24,547 bases of DNA, taken from Chitinophaga pinensis (GTDB taxonomy: Bacteria > Bacteroidota > Bacteroidia > Chitinophagales > Chitinophagaceae). Positions 24,470 through 24,547 of the stretch are shown in pieces (the first letter of the stretch is position 1; each line of letters starts with the position of its first letter). The DNA is taken from the NCBI GenBank assembly GCA_943331145.2, contig CALQKL020000006.1, positions 1 through 24,547 on the forward strand, read 5' to 3'. A program made the position numbers and the translations under genes. The notes beneath the pieces were generated by a model. That model worked only from the letters and a program-made list of their open reading frames with translations, was not told the origin of the DNA and did no database searches.

Positions 24470-24505
24470 TTTTGTAAGGGTTGAATATTTTCAACCCCTA
24501 CAAAA
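24470..24505 (-). repeat. REP-like palindrome with GTAG foot
   Basis: TTTTGTAAGGGTTGAA (24470-24485) and TTCAACCCCTACAAAA (24490-24505) are inverted copies with one mismatch around the 4-base loop TATT. On the minus strand the element reads TTTTGTAG, then the stem GGGTTGAA. This is the layout of repetitive extragenic palindromes with a GTAG foot. No T-run follows on the plus strand. From 24484 to the right edge the plus strand contains no G. Confidence 0.6.
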
Positions 24506-24547
24506 TCTACCAAACTCTCCAACCTCAAAAACCTCATAAACACTATC

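Overview
The window reads as a chromosomal segment of a low-GC Bacteroidota species. The best guess from gene content is a member of the Chitinophagaceae or a related Sphingobacteriia-type lineage. The evidence is a TonB-dependent receptor, a type IX secretion PorV2/PorU2 pair, a secreted protein with a C-terminal type A sorting domain, promoter -7 boxes of the TAnnTTTG type, and start codons that almost all lack a Shine-Dalgarno sequence. The order rpsU - xer - hpf - tRNAs - tuf - tRNA-Trp - secE - nusG - rplKAJL is also familiar from this phylum. No transposase, prophage or CRISPR array was seen.

Left part (1-14304), cell envelope and secretion. The 3' part of a TonB-dependent receptor gene meets tyrS (tyrosyl-tRNA synthetase, minus strand) tail to tail. 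Divergently from tyrS runs a two-gene unit. It encodes a PorV/PorQ-family outer-membrane barrel and a 1697-residue gingipain-type (C25) sortase of the PorU2 kind. Next comes a 1460-residue secreted protein with a six-bladed Kelch-like propeller and a C-terminal sorting domain, which is a plausible client of that machinery.

Middle part (14367-18676), housekeeping genes. These are an Hsp70 of the HscA type without isc neighbours, riboflavin synthase on the minus strand, rpsU (bS21), a XerC/D-type tyrosine recombinase and the short ribosome hibernation factor HPF. rpsU is the only gene in the window with a clear, well-placed Shine-Dalgarno sequence. Its intrinsic terminator runs directly into the recombinase start codon.

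Right part (18762-24547), translation and transcription. A promoter drives tRNA-Thr(TGT), tRNA-Tyr(GTA), tRNA-Gly(TCC), tRNA-Thr(GGT) and probably tuf. A long hairpin, tRNA-Trp(CCA), secE and nusG follow. After a nusG terminator a new promoter starts rplK-rplA-rplJ-rplL, which ends in a strong terminator, so rpoB (expected beyond the right edge) is separated from rplL by at least 200 bases.

The least ordinary material is in the gaps of the right part. It includes degenerate 7-base-period tandem repeats in two clear places and one doubtful place, and a 16-bp REP-like palindrome with a GTAG foot. It also includes related stem-loops at the same position after rplK and rplA, and two mutually exclusive hairpins before rplL. 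I found no clearly new multigene system. These intergenic elements are the best candidates for something undescribed.
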